Source of the DNA: Agromyces sp. Root81
Lineage (GTDB): Bacteria; Actinomycetota; Actinomycetes; Actinomycetales; Microbacteriaceae
Assembly: GCF_001429165.1 (NCBI RefSeq)
Contig: NZ_LMIR01000002.1
Location: forward strand, 833,883 to 897,882
Direction: 5' to 3'
DNA length: 64,000 nucleotides
Shown piece by piece: positions 46,301 to 53,704 of the stretch. Under the pieces are notes generated by a model. It was not told where the DNA came from. It did not search any database and saw only the letters and a program-made list of their open reading frames with translations. Numbering within the stretch: position 1 is the first letter of the stretch; the number at the start of each line of letters is the position of its first letter. The translations under genes were made by a program, and so were the position numbers.

Positions 46301-46901
46301 GCGCCTCTCGTACGAGGGCGAGCTGCACTCGCACGACGTCGCATCGCATCGTTCGCTCGACGGCGTCGCGCCGGGCCTCACGGCCCTGCCGATCGAACAC
46401 GTCGGCAACACGACGTCCTCGCCCGAAGAGGCGCTCGCGGCCGTCGACCTGGCTCGCTCGCTGCTCGGTCGCGGCTGGGTCGAGGAGGCCGCTGCTGGCG
46501 AGGCGACGGATGCCGCGGCATCCGCTCGCCCGCTGACGCAGCGCGACCTCATCGTCGTGACGCCCTACAACGCCCAGCTCACGGTCGTGCGCGCCGCGCT
46601 CGACGCGGCCGGCCTCACCGAGGTGCCGGTCGGCACGGTCGACAAGTTCCAGGGCCAGGAGGCGGCCGTCGCGATCGTGTCGCTCGCCGCGTCCTCGGCG
46701 GCGGCGGCGCCGCGCGGCGTGGAGTTCCTGCTGCTGAAGAACCGCCTGAACGTGGCGATCTCACGGGCGAAGTGGGCGGCGTACCTGCTCTACTCGCCCG
46801 GGTTGCTCGACGCCCTGCCGTACACGCCCGACGGCGTTGCCCAGCTCAGCGCGTTCATCAGGCTCGTCGGAGTCCCGACGGCCGTCCCCGTGCACAGCTG
46901 A
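43323..46901 (+). CDS. TM0106-type RecB nuclease - RNase H-like - SF1 helicase fusion
   Basis: A 1192-residue protein. Residues 1-230 are RecB-like (GRLGDQHELRVLEDY, FADFIVRQPDGRYLVQDSKL, LQLAAYAEQL). Residues about 325-540 are an RNase H-like 3'-5' exonuclease (LFFDFEGDPLY, YNRYDCVSTLRLRDW). Residues about 790-1170 are a Dna2/Upf1-like SF1 helicase: QGPPGTGKTYLAS, LLVIDEAGQFSLA, LLLGDPQQLPQVSQ, VDKFQGQEAAVAIVS, LNVAISRAKW. This fusion is widespread in actinobacteria and probably processes nucleic acids in repair or defence; its role is unsettled. A ribosome site AAGGAG precedes the ATG. A near-palindromic insertion sits at 46507. Confidence 0.9.
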   Translation: MYLVDGSVVTSASDLKKASECEFAFLRALDAKLGRIEKVPDPEDAMLERSGRLGDQHELRVLEDYRAALGDGVVEIERPDVRDPAAVAAAVEATQAAFAAGAAVVFQATFADEGFIGFADFIVRQPDGRYLVQDSKLARRARVTALLQLAAYAEQLDRTGVPCADTVELLLGDGTTSVHRLDDIAPVYRLRRERLEQIVADRLADDGPVEWGDPRYALDGRCPTCDLEVQAHRDVLLVAGLRVTQRAALFDAGITTIDELAASFGPVPGVLDATIENLRVQARLQLEAEGAELAADAADLRSPDDPPLPPPVVVRDAASLAAIPEPDAGDLFFDFEGDPLYTEGAADDWGLDYLFGMVDDAEQFTPLWAHSFAEERVALEQFLELVALRRATHPHMHIYHYASYERTHLLSMAARHGVGEAAVDQLLADGVFVDLYPIVKRAVRVGSRSYSIKKLEPLYMGTELREADVKSGGDSILEYVRARELAATGETDPVTGLVGAAAAQYVLDDLADYNRYDCVSTLRLRDWLLGLAREAGVDPVPESLIVEAARAAGKVYEPTPLAVHLQSIAGLPDDPDRDADHTAIALAAAAIDYHDREAKSFWWSHYFRVEQPLEAWEDHRDVLVVDPARSAVVQRWYREDHHRVDRRHVLLRGRIAPGSRFSVGGEPIALYEPPAPFPSHSLRPGSRAWHSVRVLEVLDDGVLVEETAVAGVAWHELPFAIAPGTPPQAGRQQGAILEWAQRLERAFPRWSANPSIDVLRRIPPRTRSGDGLVPIGPDHDYVAAVTASLRDLDDSYLAVQGPPGTGKTYLASHVITELVGRHAWKIGVVAQSHAVVENVLDAVVRAGLDPELVAKAPKDAKEPGDHGYTFIPKNGVAEYTAAHETSGYVIGGTAWDFSNDNRVPRGSLDLLVIDEAGQFSLASTIASAVGARNLLLLGDPQQLPQVSQGNHPEPIDTSALGWITDGHDVLPAEFGYFLAESRRMHPAVAGPVSRLSYEGELHSHDVASHRSLDGVAPGLTALPIEHVGNTTSSPEEALAAVDLARSLLGRGWVEEAAAGEATDAAASARPLTQRDLIVVTPYNAQLTVVRAALDAAGLTEVPVGTVDKFQGQEAAVAIVSLAASSAAAAPRGVEFLLLKNRLNVAISRAKWAAYLLYSPGLLDALPYTPDGVAQLSAFIRLVGVPTAVPVHS

Positions 46902-46930
46902 CCGTCGACTCCACGCCGCCGAGTGCCGAC

Positions 46931-47389
46931 TCAGTCGCCGAAGTCGAGCCGGGTGCCGCCGATGCGGTCGGCGCTCAGCCGAACCACGACCCGGCCCTCG
47001 GCGACGGCCTCGGCGAAGAACGCGGTGGGGTCGACCGGCCGCAGCTCCGGTGCCAGCATCCCGAGCAGTTCGCGCCCGACCTCGTCGCCCGGTTCCTCGG
47101 ACGGCGCAGTCACCTCGGCCCGACCTTCGAGCGTCGCGTACGACCAGGCGTCGTCGCCCGAGACGTGCAGCGTCGCTCGGGGATCGTGCCGGAGGTGAAC
47201 GGCCTTCAGGCGGGTGGCGGTCGTCGAGAAGCGAGCGATCCGCTCCGGGGTGTTCCAGGCGTACAGCATGGTCGTGAGGTGCGGCTGACCGTCGCGCTTG
47301 AGCGTGGCGAGCACCCCGAACTGCTGTGCGGCGAGCAGCTCCGATGCTTCGGCCTCGGTGAGTGGGACGGGTCCGGCGTTCTTCGTCAT
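46931..47389 (-). CDS. PPOX-class F420-dependent oxidoreductase-like protein
   Basis: A 152-residue split-barrel flavin/F420-binding protein: ELLAAQQFGVLATLKRDGQP, TTMLYAWNTPERIARFSTTA, LRHDPRATLHVSGDDAWSYA, TLEGRAEVT. This layout is that of the mycobacterial Rv1155-like PPOX group that uses F420. Substrate unknown. Two LLM-type oxidoreductases in this window also suggest an F420-making host. Confidence 0.85.
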   Translation of the reverse strand: MTKNAGPVPLTEAEASELLAAQQFGVLATLKRDGQPHLTTMLYAWNTPERIARFSTTATRLKAVHLRHDPRATLHVSGDDAWSYATLEGRAEVTAPSEEPGDEVGRELLGMLAPELRPVDPTAFFAEAVAEGRVVVRLSADRIGGTRLDFGD

Positions 47390-47492
47390 GGTGTTCCGAA
47401 CCGGCCAGGCGACGCCCGCATTCCGCCGGCGTCACACACCGCCCGACGGCATCGCACCCGGCGCCGGCGTGCGCCGACCGCTGCCGCTCTCG

Positions 47493-47924
47493 TCACCCGG
47501 CGAGCTTCGCCACGATCCCGTCGACGCGACGCTGTCGGGTCTCGGCCGCCTTCGCGCCCTCGACGGCCGTGACGTGCGCCTTCCTCGCGCTCGGCGAGAG
47601 CGCGTCGAAGGCCGCTCGCACCCCGGCGGCATCGAGAGCGGCCGAGAGATCGGCCGGCACCTCGACCGTGCGCGGCGCCGTGTCGACCTCGAGGTCGACG
47701 ACGATCGGATCGCCGCCGCCGATGCCCGTCGCCGCACGTTTGTCGGAGCTGAACGAGATCATGAACCGGCCGCCCATGACCGCGACGGTGCTGCGGTACT
47801 CGTAGCCGTTCACGACCACGACGACCGGCGGCTTCTTGCCCGCCCCGAGTGCGTCGATCACCCCGGGTGGCACCTCGATGCCGGTGTTGTTGCCGACCTG
47901 GGACATCCTCGTCTCGAATCGCAT
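47493..47924 (-). CDS. DUF1905 domain protein with YdeI-like C-terminus
   Basis: A 143-residue protein. Residues 1-90 match DUF1905 (TGIEVPPGVIDALGAGKKPP, VVVNGYEYRSTVAVMGGRFM, GIGGGDPIVVDLEVDTAPRT). The C-terminal helix pair (AALDAAGVRAAFDALSPSAR, KAAETRQRRVDGIVAKL) resembles the Omdpa/YdeI-type tail that often follows it. Function unknown. Confidence 0.8.
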   Translation of the reverse strand: MRFETRMSQVGNNTGIEVPPGVIDALGAGKKPPVVVVVNGYEYRSTVAVMGGRFMISFSSDKRAATGIGGGDPIVVDLEVDTAPRTVEVPADLSAALDAAGVRAAFDALSPSARKAHVTAVEGAKAAETRQRRVDGIVAKLAG

Positions 47925-48110
47925 GCGCTCGAGTCTGCCACGTTCCACGCATGAAGCTCCGTCTGAACTCTCCCCTCACGCGCGCGACGGCTGACCCTGT
48001 GGAGAACTTCCGCATGACGGCTCTTGTGGAGGATGAGTCCGACAGAAAGCGCAGTTCAACGGACATTTCTCAGCGATCCGGATGTCGGTGGGTGGCGGCA
48101 GAATCGAAGT

Positions 48111-49718
48111 ATGGCACGCATCCACGACGCACTCGACGAGGTCGGGGCGATGCTTGCCGTGGCGTTCCCGGGCGACGTGCCGCGCGGTCTGGGTGACGAC
48201 GAACTGCTGCTCACCGCGGGTGCGCTCGAGGCCCTCGGCCGATTGGTCGACGCGCAGCGCACGGTCGTCGCCGGCGAAGTCGCCGAACGCAGCCGGGTCG
48301 AGCTCGGCACCGATCGGCTCTCGGCGCGCAAGGGCTGCCGCTCAGCCGTCGAACTGCTCGAACGGGTCACGCAGATCTCAGGCGCCGAGGCGCGTCGCAG
48401 AATGACGGTCGGCAGCGCGACCCGCTCGCGCACCGCGTTCACGGGTGAGCCGCTCGTCGCGGAGCATCCGCATGTCGCGGCCGCCCTGTCCACCGGTGAT
48501 CTCGGACTCGATACCGCATACACGATCGTGCACGAGCTCGGCCGCACCCGCACGGTCGCCGACCCGGCCAGCTTCGACGCGGCAGAACGCGCCCTCGTCG
48601 ACCAGGCGGTCGGTGCAGGCGACGGCGCGCCGATTCGCTGCACGGCCGACGAGGTGACCGTGCAGGCCCGCGCCTGGGCGGCATTCCTCGACCAAGACGG
48701 GCCCGAACCCGACGACGAACGGGCCATGCGACGCCGCGGGGTCCGACTCGGCCGCTCTCGCGACGGACTCGTCGCCATGTCGGGCGAGCTGCTGCCCGAG
48801 ATCGCGGCGAAGCTGAAGCGACTCTTCGACGCGCATCTGTCGCCGCGCAGCGGCGGCGGGTTCCTCACCGACGAACAACGAGCCGACCTCGCGGTGCAGG
48901 CCGAGACCCGCACGACCGATCAGCAACGACACGATGCCCTCGCCGCGATCATCGACACCGCCGCCCGCTCCGGCGAACACCCCAGCATCGGCGGGGCGGC
49001 GCCGACGGTGCTCGTCAGCGTCCGGGCCGCCGACCTCGAGGCCGGCCGCGGCGCCGCCCACGCCGACGGCATCGAAACCCCGATCACCCTCCGAGCCGCA
49101 CGCCACATGATCTGCACCGGCGGCATCCAGGCCGTGGTGCTCGACGATGCCGGCCGCATCCTCCACCTCGGCTCGCCCGAGCGCTGCTTCACCCCGCACC
49201 AGCGGCGCGCGATCACCCTCCGCGACGGCGGATGCCTCATCCCCGGCTGCAGCGTTCCCGCCGCCTGGTGCGAAATCCACCACGTCGTGCCCGACGCTCA
49301 CGGCGGCCCGACCCACACCGACAACGGCGTGCTCCTCTGCTGGTTCCATCACCGCTCGATCGACACCTCAGGATGGGGCATCCGCATGAGCAGAGGTACG
49401 CCCCAAATCCGCCCACCAATCTGGCTCGACCCCAACGGCGACTGGAGACCCGTGACGACCTCGCCGACCAGACTCGCCGACCTCCACGACCTGAACGACC
49501 GGCACGACCTGAACGACCGGCACGACCTGAACGACCGGCACGACCTGAACGACCGGCGCGACCTGAACGACCGGCGCGACCTGAACGACCGGCGCGACCT
49601 GAACGACCGGCGCGACCTGAACGACCTGAACGACCGGCGCGACCTGAACGACCGGCGCGACCTGAACGACCGGCGCGACCGGCGCGACCTGCGACAGGAT
49701 CGGCGCGACTCGGCGTAG
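48111..49718 (+). CDS. DUF222/HNH endonuclease signature protein (13E12 repeat type) with repetitive tail
   Basis: A 535-residue protein. Residues about 10-370 are DUF222 (LLTAGALEALGRLVDAQRTV, RKGCRSAVELLERVTQISGA, LSTGDLGLDTAYTIV). Residues about 375-435 carry a Cys-HNH domain (RDGGCLIPGCSVPAAWCEIH, HVVPDAHGGPTHTDNGVLLC, WFHHRSID). These proteins are often multi-copy and resemble mobile homing-type nucleases. The C-terminus is an HDLNDR/RDLNDR tandem repeat. The ATG at 48111 is chosen by the domain start; CAGAAT lies 6 bases before it. Upstream frame extension is possible. Confidence 0.88.
   Translation: MARIHDALDEVGAMLAVAFPGDVPRGLGDDELLLTAGALEALGRLVDAQRTVVAGEVAERSRVELGTDRLSARKGCRSAVELLERVTQISGAEARRRMTVGSATRSRTAFTGEPLVAEHPHVAAALSTGDLGLDTAYTIVHELGRTRTVADPASFDAAERALVDQAVGAGDGAPIRCTADEVTVQARAWAAFLDQDGPEPDDERAMRRRGVRLGRSRDGLVAMSGELLPEIAAKLKRLFDAHLSPRSGGGFLTDEQRADLAVQAETRTTDQQRHDALAAIIDTAARSGEHPSIGGAAPTVLVSVRAADLEAGRGAAHADGIETPITLRAARHMICTGGIQAVVLDDAGRILHLGSPERCFTPHQRRAITLRDGGCLIPGCSVPAAWCEIHHVVPDAHGGPTHTDNGVLLCWFHHRSIDTSGWGIRMSRGTPQIRPPIWLDPNGDWRPVTTSPTRLADLHDLNDRHDLNDRHDLNDRHDLNDRRDLNDRRDLNDRRDLNDRRDLNDLNDRRDLNDRRDLNDRRDRRDLRQDRRDSA
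49485..49682 (+). repeat. 18-bp coding tandem repeat (HDLNDR/RDLNDR)
   Basis: About eleven copies of CACGACCTGAACGACCGG, with CAC changing to CGC after the fourth copy, and two 9-base partial units (NDR, RDR). Six codons per unit, so copy-number change keeps the frame. The near identity points to recent slippage expansion; good VNTR candidate. Confidence 0.92.
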
Positions 49719-49917
49719 GAGTGCGCGACGTGGAGGGCCGACGTGGAGAGCTCCCCTTCGGACTGCCCTGACACGGCGCAGAAGACAGGCGCGGGTTCGG
49801 AACGGTTGCGGCGCAGGTTCCGGAACGACGCGAGCACGGGTACCGGTAGGAGGTGGTGCAGCTTCCGGCACGACGGGCCCGGGAATATTCCACAGGGTAC
49901 CCACGTAGGTTATTGGT

Positions 49918-50193
49918 ATGACTTCCCCTGCCACGGACCTCAACCCCGCCCGCGTCACGATGTACGGCGCCGAGTGGTGCAGCGACTGCCGCCGCTCGAA
50001 GGCCCTGCTCGACCGCCGCGGCGTCGAGTACGACTACGTCGACCTCGAGGTCGTCGTCGACGGCGCCGACCGAGCTAAGGCGATCAGCGGCCGCACGCAG
50101 ATCCCCGTGGTCGTCTTCCCCGACGGTACGCACTTCACCGAGCCGACCGACGCCGAGCTCGCAGCGAAGCTCGACGAGGCCATCGCGGCATAG
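49918..50193 (+). CDS. glutaredoxin-like (mycoredoxin-type) protein
   Basis: A 91-residue thioredoxin-fold protein with a CxxC active site (MYGAEWCSDCRRSKALLDRR) and the cis-Pro region QIPVVVFPDGTHFTEP. Mycoredoxins reduce mycothiol mixed disulfides in actinobacteria; the Ser-Asp between the cysteines is not the commonest variant. TAGGTT lies 6 bases before the ATG, a leaderless-type start. Confidence 0.88.
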   Translation: MTSPATDLNPARVTMYGAEWCSDCRRSKALLDRRGVEYDYVDLEVVVDGADRAKAISGRTQIPVVVFPDGTHFTEPTDAELAAKLDEAIAA

Positions 50194-50366
50194 GCGACCG
50201 TCGCCGTGTGAGCAGGGCATGAGCGATCGGCCGCTGGGCGTTCGGATCGCGTAACAAACGAGCGATGGCGGCCCGGCCCGGCGTAGAACTGAGTCATGCC
50301 TCCGACCACCGGCCCGACTGCGGGTCTCGGACACCGACTCAGCACTCCCGCGACGGCGGGCGGCCG

Positions 50367-50963
50367 ATGACGCTCACGCGCATCCTGCCGACGCTGCGGC
50401 GTTCGATCCCCGACCCCATCTCGATGGACCGGTGGCCGGAGGCGACCAGTGTCTCGACCACCGACGTCTCCGTGGGCGGCGTCTCGCTCCTGCGCCTCGC
50501 CGAACTGTGCGGCACGCCGGCGGTGCACGTCGGCCGCGCCGTCGAGCCCGGCACCGGCGGCCGGCTGCCGTCGACCACGATGCACACCGGCGTCGTCGTC
50601 GTGCGGGTGCTCGAGGCATCCGCTCGCCACGAAGGCGGGTGCGCCATCGCGATCGACGCCGACCTCTCCGAGCTCGACCCGGCCTGGACCGAGGCGCGGC
50701 TCATCGGGCGCGCATCGGTGGCGCGGGCCGTGCCGACGACGCTCACGGCCCAGTCGAGCGGATGCCTCGCGCCCGTGCCGATCGCACTGCCCGGCGACCT
50801 CTGCATCGGCGACCTGCTCGCGCTGCCCTACGCCGCCGTCACCGACGACGCCGGCATCGCCCGCCCGGCGAGCGGCTGGGCCGACGGCCGAGAACCAGCG
50901 CCCGCCTACCGCAGCGCGGGGATGACCTCGGCCGCGAAGAGCTCGAGCCCCGAGCGGTCGTAG
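50367..50963 (+). CDS. conserved-looking hypothetical protein
   Basis: A 198-residue protein reading TLTRILPTLRRSIPDPISMD at the start and TGVVVVRVLEASARHEGGCA in the middle, with four Cys in its second half. No known domain that I can name; it has the codon pattern of a real gene. No membrane segments. The last 58 bases overlap the end of the convergent LLM gene, so the final ~19 residues may be a read-past tail after loss of an earlier stop. ATG 50367 is chosen because upstream in-frame sequence is low-quality. Confidence 0.6.
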   Translation: MTLTRILPTLRRSIPDPISMDRWPEATSVSTTDVSVGGVSLLRLAELCGTPAVHVGRAVEPGTGGRLPSTTMHTGVVVVRVLEASARHEGGCAIAIDADLSELDPAWTEARLIGRASVARAVPTTLTAQSSGCLAPVPIALPGDLCIGDLLALPYAAVTDDAGIARPASGWADGREPAPAYRSAGMTSAAKSSSPERS

Positions 50964-51904
50964 GCCGCCTCGGGGAAGTAGTGGATCGCGTAGCCGAGGC
51001 CGAACTCGCGGCGCTCGGCGAGCTTGGCCGCCACCTGTGCTGGGGTGCCGACCGCGGCATTCGGCGAGTGGAAGTCGGCGATGTACGTCGCGGTCTTCTC
51101 GGGCCCGAGGAAGGGCGCGACCCGCGCCTCGATGACGGCCAGGCGCCGCGCGACATCCGCTTCGTCGAGGCCGACGACCGTGTGGAAGTTCGACGATCGC
51201 GTGATGGCCTCGAAGTCGGTGCCGAGGTTCTCGCAGTGCGCGCGCAGGACCTCGCTCTTGTGTGCGAACTCCTCGGGGGTGCCGGTGAAGTTCGTGTACG
51301 ACGCGTACTTCGCCGCGATGCGGAGGGTCACCTTCTCGCCGCCGCCTGCGATCCAGAACGGGATGCCGCCGGGCTGCACCGGTTGCGGCTGCACGACCGC
51401 GCCGTCGACTTGGTAGTAGGCGCCGTCGAGCGTCGCGCTGCCGGTCGTCCACGCCTGGTGCATGATTTCGACGCCCTCGCGGAGACGGCCGAGACGTTCG
51501 GGGATCGAGGGGAAGCCGTAGCCGTAGGCCCGCCACTCGTGCTCGTACCAGCCGCCGCCGATGCCCATCTCGACGCGACCGCCCGACACGATGTCGACCG
51601 TCGCAGCGACCTTCGCGAGGTAGGCGGGGTTGCGGTAGCTCATGCACGTGCACATCTGGCCGAGCCGCACGCGTGAGGTCGACGCGGCGTAGGCCGCCAT
51701 GAGGCTCCACGCCTCATGCGTCGCCTCGGTCGCCGACGGGGTCGGCACGGTGTGGAAGTGGTCGTAGACCCAGATCGACTCCCATGCCGAATCGGGGGCA
51801 TCGGCGTACTCGGCGAGCGAGCGCATCGTCTGCCAATGCTCGGCCGGCTCGATGCCGACGAGATCGTGACGCCAACCCTGGGGAACGAACATTCCGAATC
51901 GCAT
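50906..51904 (-). CDS. LLM-class F420-dependent oxidoreductase
   Basis: A 332-residue luciferase-like TIM-barrel oxidoreductase: MRFGMFVPQGWRHDLVGIEP, SIWVYDHFHTVPTP, VRLGQMCTCMSYRNPAYLAK, SGGRVEMGIGGGWYEHEWRA, PFWIAGGGEKVTLRIAAKYA. The SGGR..GIGGGW motif is the cofactor phosphate site of the F420-dependent group. An in-frame ATG 12 bases upstream is possible. Substrate unknown. Its end overlaps the convergent hypothetical gene. Confidence 0.9.
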   Translation of the reverse strand: MRFGMFVPQGWRHDLVGIEPAEHWQTMRSLAEYADAPDSAWESIWVYDHFHTVPTPSATEATHEAWSLMAAYAASTSRVRLGQMCTCMSYRNPAYLAKVAATVDIVSGGRVEMGIGGGWYEHEWRAYGYGFPSIPERLGRLREGVEIMHQAWTTGSATLDGAYYQVDGAVVQPQPVQPGGIPFWIAGGGEKVTLRIAAKYASYTNFTGTPEEFAHKSEVLRAHCENLGTDFEAITRSSNFHTVVGLDEADVARRLAVIEARVAPFLGPEKTATYIADFHSPNAAVGTPAQVAAKLAERREFGLGYAIHYFPEAAYDRSGLELFAAEVIPALR

Positions 51905-52037
51905 GCGTTCCACCATATGGGCGGTCGCTGCCGCTGCCGCGCCACCCCGCAGCTCATGCGCCTCGGGGGCACCCCGCCCGTCGGCCTCAGCGCCAGCACT
52001 GAGGACGACTCAGCTTCAAGTCGTTAGATTCAGCGGA

Positions 52038-52385
52038 ATGAACGGACTGCAGCACTGCGAATACTCTGCCGCCGACTTCCGCGCGACCGTCATCGAGACC
52101 ACTGACACCCGACTGATCCACGTCACCGGCTACGGCCTCTGCGCGAGCCCCGGCTGGACCCTCGAACTCGTCGCCGCGAACCCCGGCGTCGTGCCCCACC
52201 CCGAGAGCCTCTGGCTCGAGATCCGCGAGACCCCGCCGTCGAGCGACGCACCCGCCCGCGTCCTCACCGAAGCCGGCGTCGAGGCCATGATCGAAGACGC
52301 CCACGCGAAGCAGGTCGTCATCCGGTTCCGCTGGCGCGAGGGCTTCGTGCTTCCGCTCCGCGAGCGCATGGGCGCCCTGCGCTGA
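52038..52385 (+). CDS. hypothetical protein
   Basis: A 115-residue protein with no recognised domain: HVTGYGLCASPGWTLELVAA, PESLWLEIRETPPSS, VIRFRWREGFVLPLRER. Predicted mainly beta. TAGATT is 7 bases before the ATG, a leaderless-type start, and a long terminator-like hairpin follows, which support it as a real single-gene unit. Confidence 0.65.
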   Translation: MNGLQHCEYSAADFRATVIETTDTRLIHVTGYGLCASPGWTLELVAANPGVVPHPESLWLEIRETPPSSDAPARVLTEAGVEAMIEDAHAKQVVIRFRWREGFVLPLRERMGALR

Positions 52386-52387
52386 GT

Positions 52388-52432
52388 GAGCGGATGTCCC
52401 GGCGCGCAACGTGAGCGCCGGGGCATCCGCTC
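52388..52432. terminator. 18-bp stem hairpin between convergent genes
   Basis: GAGCGGATGTCCCGGCGC (52388-52405) and GCGCCGGGGCATCCGCTC (52415-52432) pair along 18 positions with one G-U type mismatch and a 9-base loop. It starts 3 bases after one stop codon and ends 6 bases before the other. Confidence 0.8.
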
Positions 52433-52437
52433 GCCGT

Positions 52438-53622
52438 CTACGCCAGTGCGAACCTCAGTTCGGCCATCGCGGGCCCCGACCAGACCGTGCCGTCGAGGTC
52501 GTCGCTGCGCACGGTGACGACCTTGCCGCCCTTCGACATGACGAGCAGCGCGAGCTGCGGCAGCAGGTCGCCGGCGTGCGTGCCGTCGCTGAGCTGCTCG
52601 TCGGCGCCGTGCCCGCTCGCGAACTCGATGGCACCCGACTCACGGTCGAGCGTGCCGTTCACGGAGGTCGTGAAGTCGAACCAGAACACCTCGACGGCGC
52701 CGTCGGCCGCCTCCCGGGCGATCGCAGCGAGGTCGCGCTCGACGCGCCCGGCCGTGCCCTCGGTGAGCTCTCGAAGCGCACCGTCGGCCTCGGCGACGTT
52801 CAGCCTGCCGAGCTGCACGCGCAGCGCCACGTCGATCTCGGCGGCACCGAGCCGGTCGGGCGCCCCGGGCACGGCGACGATGCGCCGCCCGTTGCGGATG
52901 CGGTCGATGAAGAGGCTGAGCATCGGCTCGGCCGCGAAGACGAAGAGCGGCACGTGGTCGTCGGGGTCGCGCTGCATGAGCTCGTGGCGGGTGGCGTCGG
53001 CGACGCGCTTCGCGTAGAGCTCGGAGAAGGCCTTGCGTCGCTCGTCGCCGCTCACGCCGCGGTCGCCGTGCTTGCCGCCGCGCGGCTTGTCGTCGTTCTC
53101 GGGGTCGCGGTTGATCGCGTCGTCGAGGCTCTTGTCATGCGACTCGTCGACGTCGAGGCGCACCGCACGATCGGTCGGCGTCGCGTGCCACAGCGACCAT
53201 TCGTTTGCGGACAGGGTGATCGCGAACGCCTCCTGATCCTGGCTCGGCGCCCGCAGCAGCTGGCCGAGGGTGAAGTGCGAGCCGACGTGCACGGCGTCGT
53301 CGAGACGGTTGGGCAGCACGAAGACCTCGTTGAACCCCGGGGCGACGAAGATCGCGATCGACCGGGCGAGGCCGGCCCAGATCTGCTGATCGCCGATCAC
53401 GGCGTCGCGCTCGCGGCGCAGCGCCTCGAGCTCGGCGCTCGGAGCGCCCGACGCCTTCACCTGTTCGATCGCCTCGTCGAACGAGCTCTTCACGGCGACC
53501 TCGGCGCGCTCCCGTTCGCTCACGACCGGCGAGGTCGAGGCGTAGATGGTGATCGACGGGTGATGGGCCCCGGCGAGCGCGGTGAAGTCGGCTGCGGTGG
53601 GCAATTGGTAATGAACGGTCAT
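52438..53622 (-). CDS. baeRF-family protein (bacterial archaeo-eukaryotic release factor-like)
   Basis: A 394-residue protein: SITIYASTSPVVSERERAEV near the start, IFVAPGFNEVFVLPNRLDDA, RHELMQRDPDDHVPLFVFAA, and a C-terminal domain with FASGHGADEQLSDGTHAGDL and LLVMSKGGKVVTVRSDDLDG. The order recalls eRF1-like domains 2 and 3 seen in bacterial baeRF proteins, which may act on stalled ribosomes or in stress; function not proven. GGAGGA precedes the ATG. No neighbouring ribosome-rescue gene is present. Confidence 0.72.
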   Translation of the reverse strand: MTVHYQLPTAADFTALAGAHHPSITIYASTSPVVSERERAEVAVKSSFDEAIEQVKASGAPSAELEALRRERDAVIGDQQIWAGLARSIAIFVAPGFNEVFVLPNRLDDAVHVGSHFTLGQLLRAPSQDQEAFAITLSANEWSLWHATPTDRAVRLDVDESHDKSLDDAINRDPENDDKPRGGKHGDRGVSGDERRKAFSELYAKRVADATRHELMQRDPDDHVPLFVFAAEPMLSLFIDRIRNGRRIVAVPGAPDRLGAAEIDVALRVQLGRLNVAEADGALRELTEGTAGRVERDLAAIAREAADGAVEVFWFDFTTSVNGTLDRESGAIEFASGHGADEQLSDGTHAGDLLPQLALLVMSKGGKVVTVRSDDLDGTVWSGPAMAELRFALA

Positions 53623-53704
53623 CGTTCCTCCCCCAGGTCGTGCGACGACGATGTCGCTCGTACTCCAGCCTATGAAGGCCGGGGCACGAGCGACAGTCCC
53701 CCAC

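Noticed and set aside
49485..49682. CRISPR-like regular repeat
   Set aside because: Units are contiguous without spacers and are in-frame codons of the DUF222/HNH protein; no cas genes are present.
49237..50334. Arg/Gly-rich open frames on the minus strand across the 18-bp repeat
   Set aside because: The repeat has no stop codons in several frames, which makes artificial long frames; the products are simple repeats without start signals.
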